NCBI GenBank assembly: GCA_033725935.1
Contig: MU867136.1
Coordinates: 59,692 to 123,691, forward strand
Source of the DNA: Cladorrhinum sp. PSN259
Taxonomy: Eukaryota; Ascomycota; Sordariomycetes; Sordariales; Podosporaceae
DNA: 64,000 nt
Direction of reading: 5' to 3'
Below are positions 63,907-64,000 of the stretch, piece after piece. The notes under the pieces are model-generated. The model had not been told where the DNA came from, searched no databases, and saw only the letters and a list, made by a program, of their open reading frames with translations. Both the position numbers and the translations under genes were made by a program. Numbering within the stretch: position 1 is the stretch's first letter; each line of letters begins with the position of its first letter.

Positions 63907-64000
63907 CGGCATTACTGGTCCCATATTTGGCGTCTTGCGGTGGCGCGCGGGTTACCACCGAAAAAAAGCCAAATAACAACCATAAAAAACTATAGACCTG

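Larger units (their letters stand above)
63623..64000. other. STT3 3' flank
   Basis: The 3' UTR of STT3 with AATAAA at 63799-63804, then a G-rich block at 63855-63906 and the window end. No further gene is visible. Confidence 0.6.

Overview
The window is nuclear DNA from a filamentous ascomycete (Pezizomycotina, probably Leotiomycetes or Sordariomycetes; the species cannot be named from sequence alone). The evidence is short spliceosomal introns of roughly 50-120 nt with GTNNGT donors and CTAAC-type branch sites, ascomycete-specific families (DUF2417, an LRG1-like LIM-RhoGAP, a Zap1/ZafA-like zinc-finger factor), widely spaced genes on both strands, and many homopolymer and simple-repeat tracts between genes. 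There is no operon, CRISPR array, phage or recognisable transposon, and no convincing tRNA or rRNA gene.

Layout. 1-2723 (-): the N-terminal 907 codons of the splicing helicase BRR2, running off the left edge. 3283-4863 (+): an unrecognised coiled-coil protein. 5008-6298 (-): clamp-loader subunit RFC2. 7270-9053 (+): an E2 ubiquitin-conjugating enzyme of the UBE2Z/USE1 type that carries a second complete-looking UBC fold at its C-terminus. 9655-10758 (-): an orphan protein. 12853-13377 (+): an orphan protein. 14284-15952 (+): a DUF2417 membrane/alpha-beta hydrolase protein. 17615-21321 (+): the LIM-RhoGAP. 22909-24900 (+): an orphan, probably nuclear protein. 26018-27433 (-): a mitochondrial tandem-HMG-box DNA-packaging protein. 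28535-32253 (+): the splicing DEAD-box helicase PRP5. 32841-33499 (-): a small acylated protein. 34867-37152 (+): the zinc-finger regulator. 39717-42661 (-): dipeptidyl peptidase III. 42662-48385: gene-poor. 48386-49190 (+): gluconokinase. 49191-53173: gene-poor, with an assembly gap. 53174-54818 (-): branched-chain keto-acid dehydrogenase E2. 55223-56326 (+): ATP10. 56819-57622 (-): Golgi SNARE GOS1. 58396-59393 (-): RPL6. 59740-60464 (+): RPL35. 61257-63622 (+): oligosaccharyltransferase STT3.

The genes are mostly housekeeping and not one pathway. Three head-to-head pairs may share promoters: RPL6/RPL35 (both large ribosomal subunit), the E2b acyltransferase/ATP10 (both mitochondrial) and BRR2/coiled-coil protein. 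The most novel items are the tandem-UBC enzyme, a dipeptidyl peptidase III with a removable mitochondrial presequence ahead of an internal Met start, very small exons in three genes, and a recurring pattern of sense-strand poly(G) or G-rich tracts about 130-500 nt downstream of stop codons. All exon boundaries were worked out by hand from reading-frame continuity, splice consensus and family similarity; no alignment or search was run.
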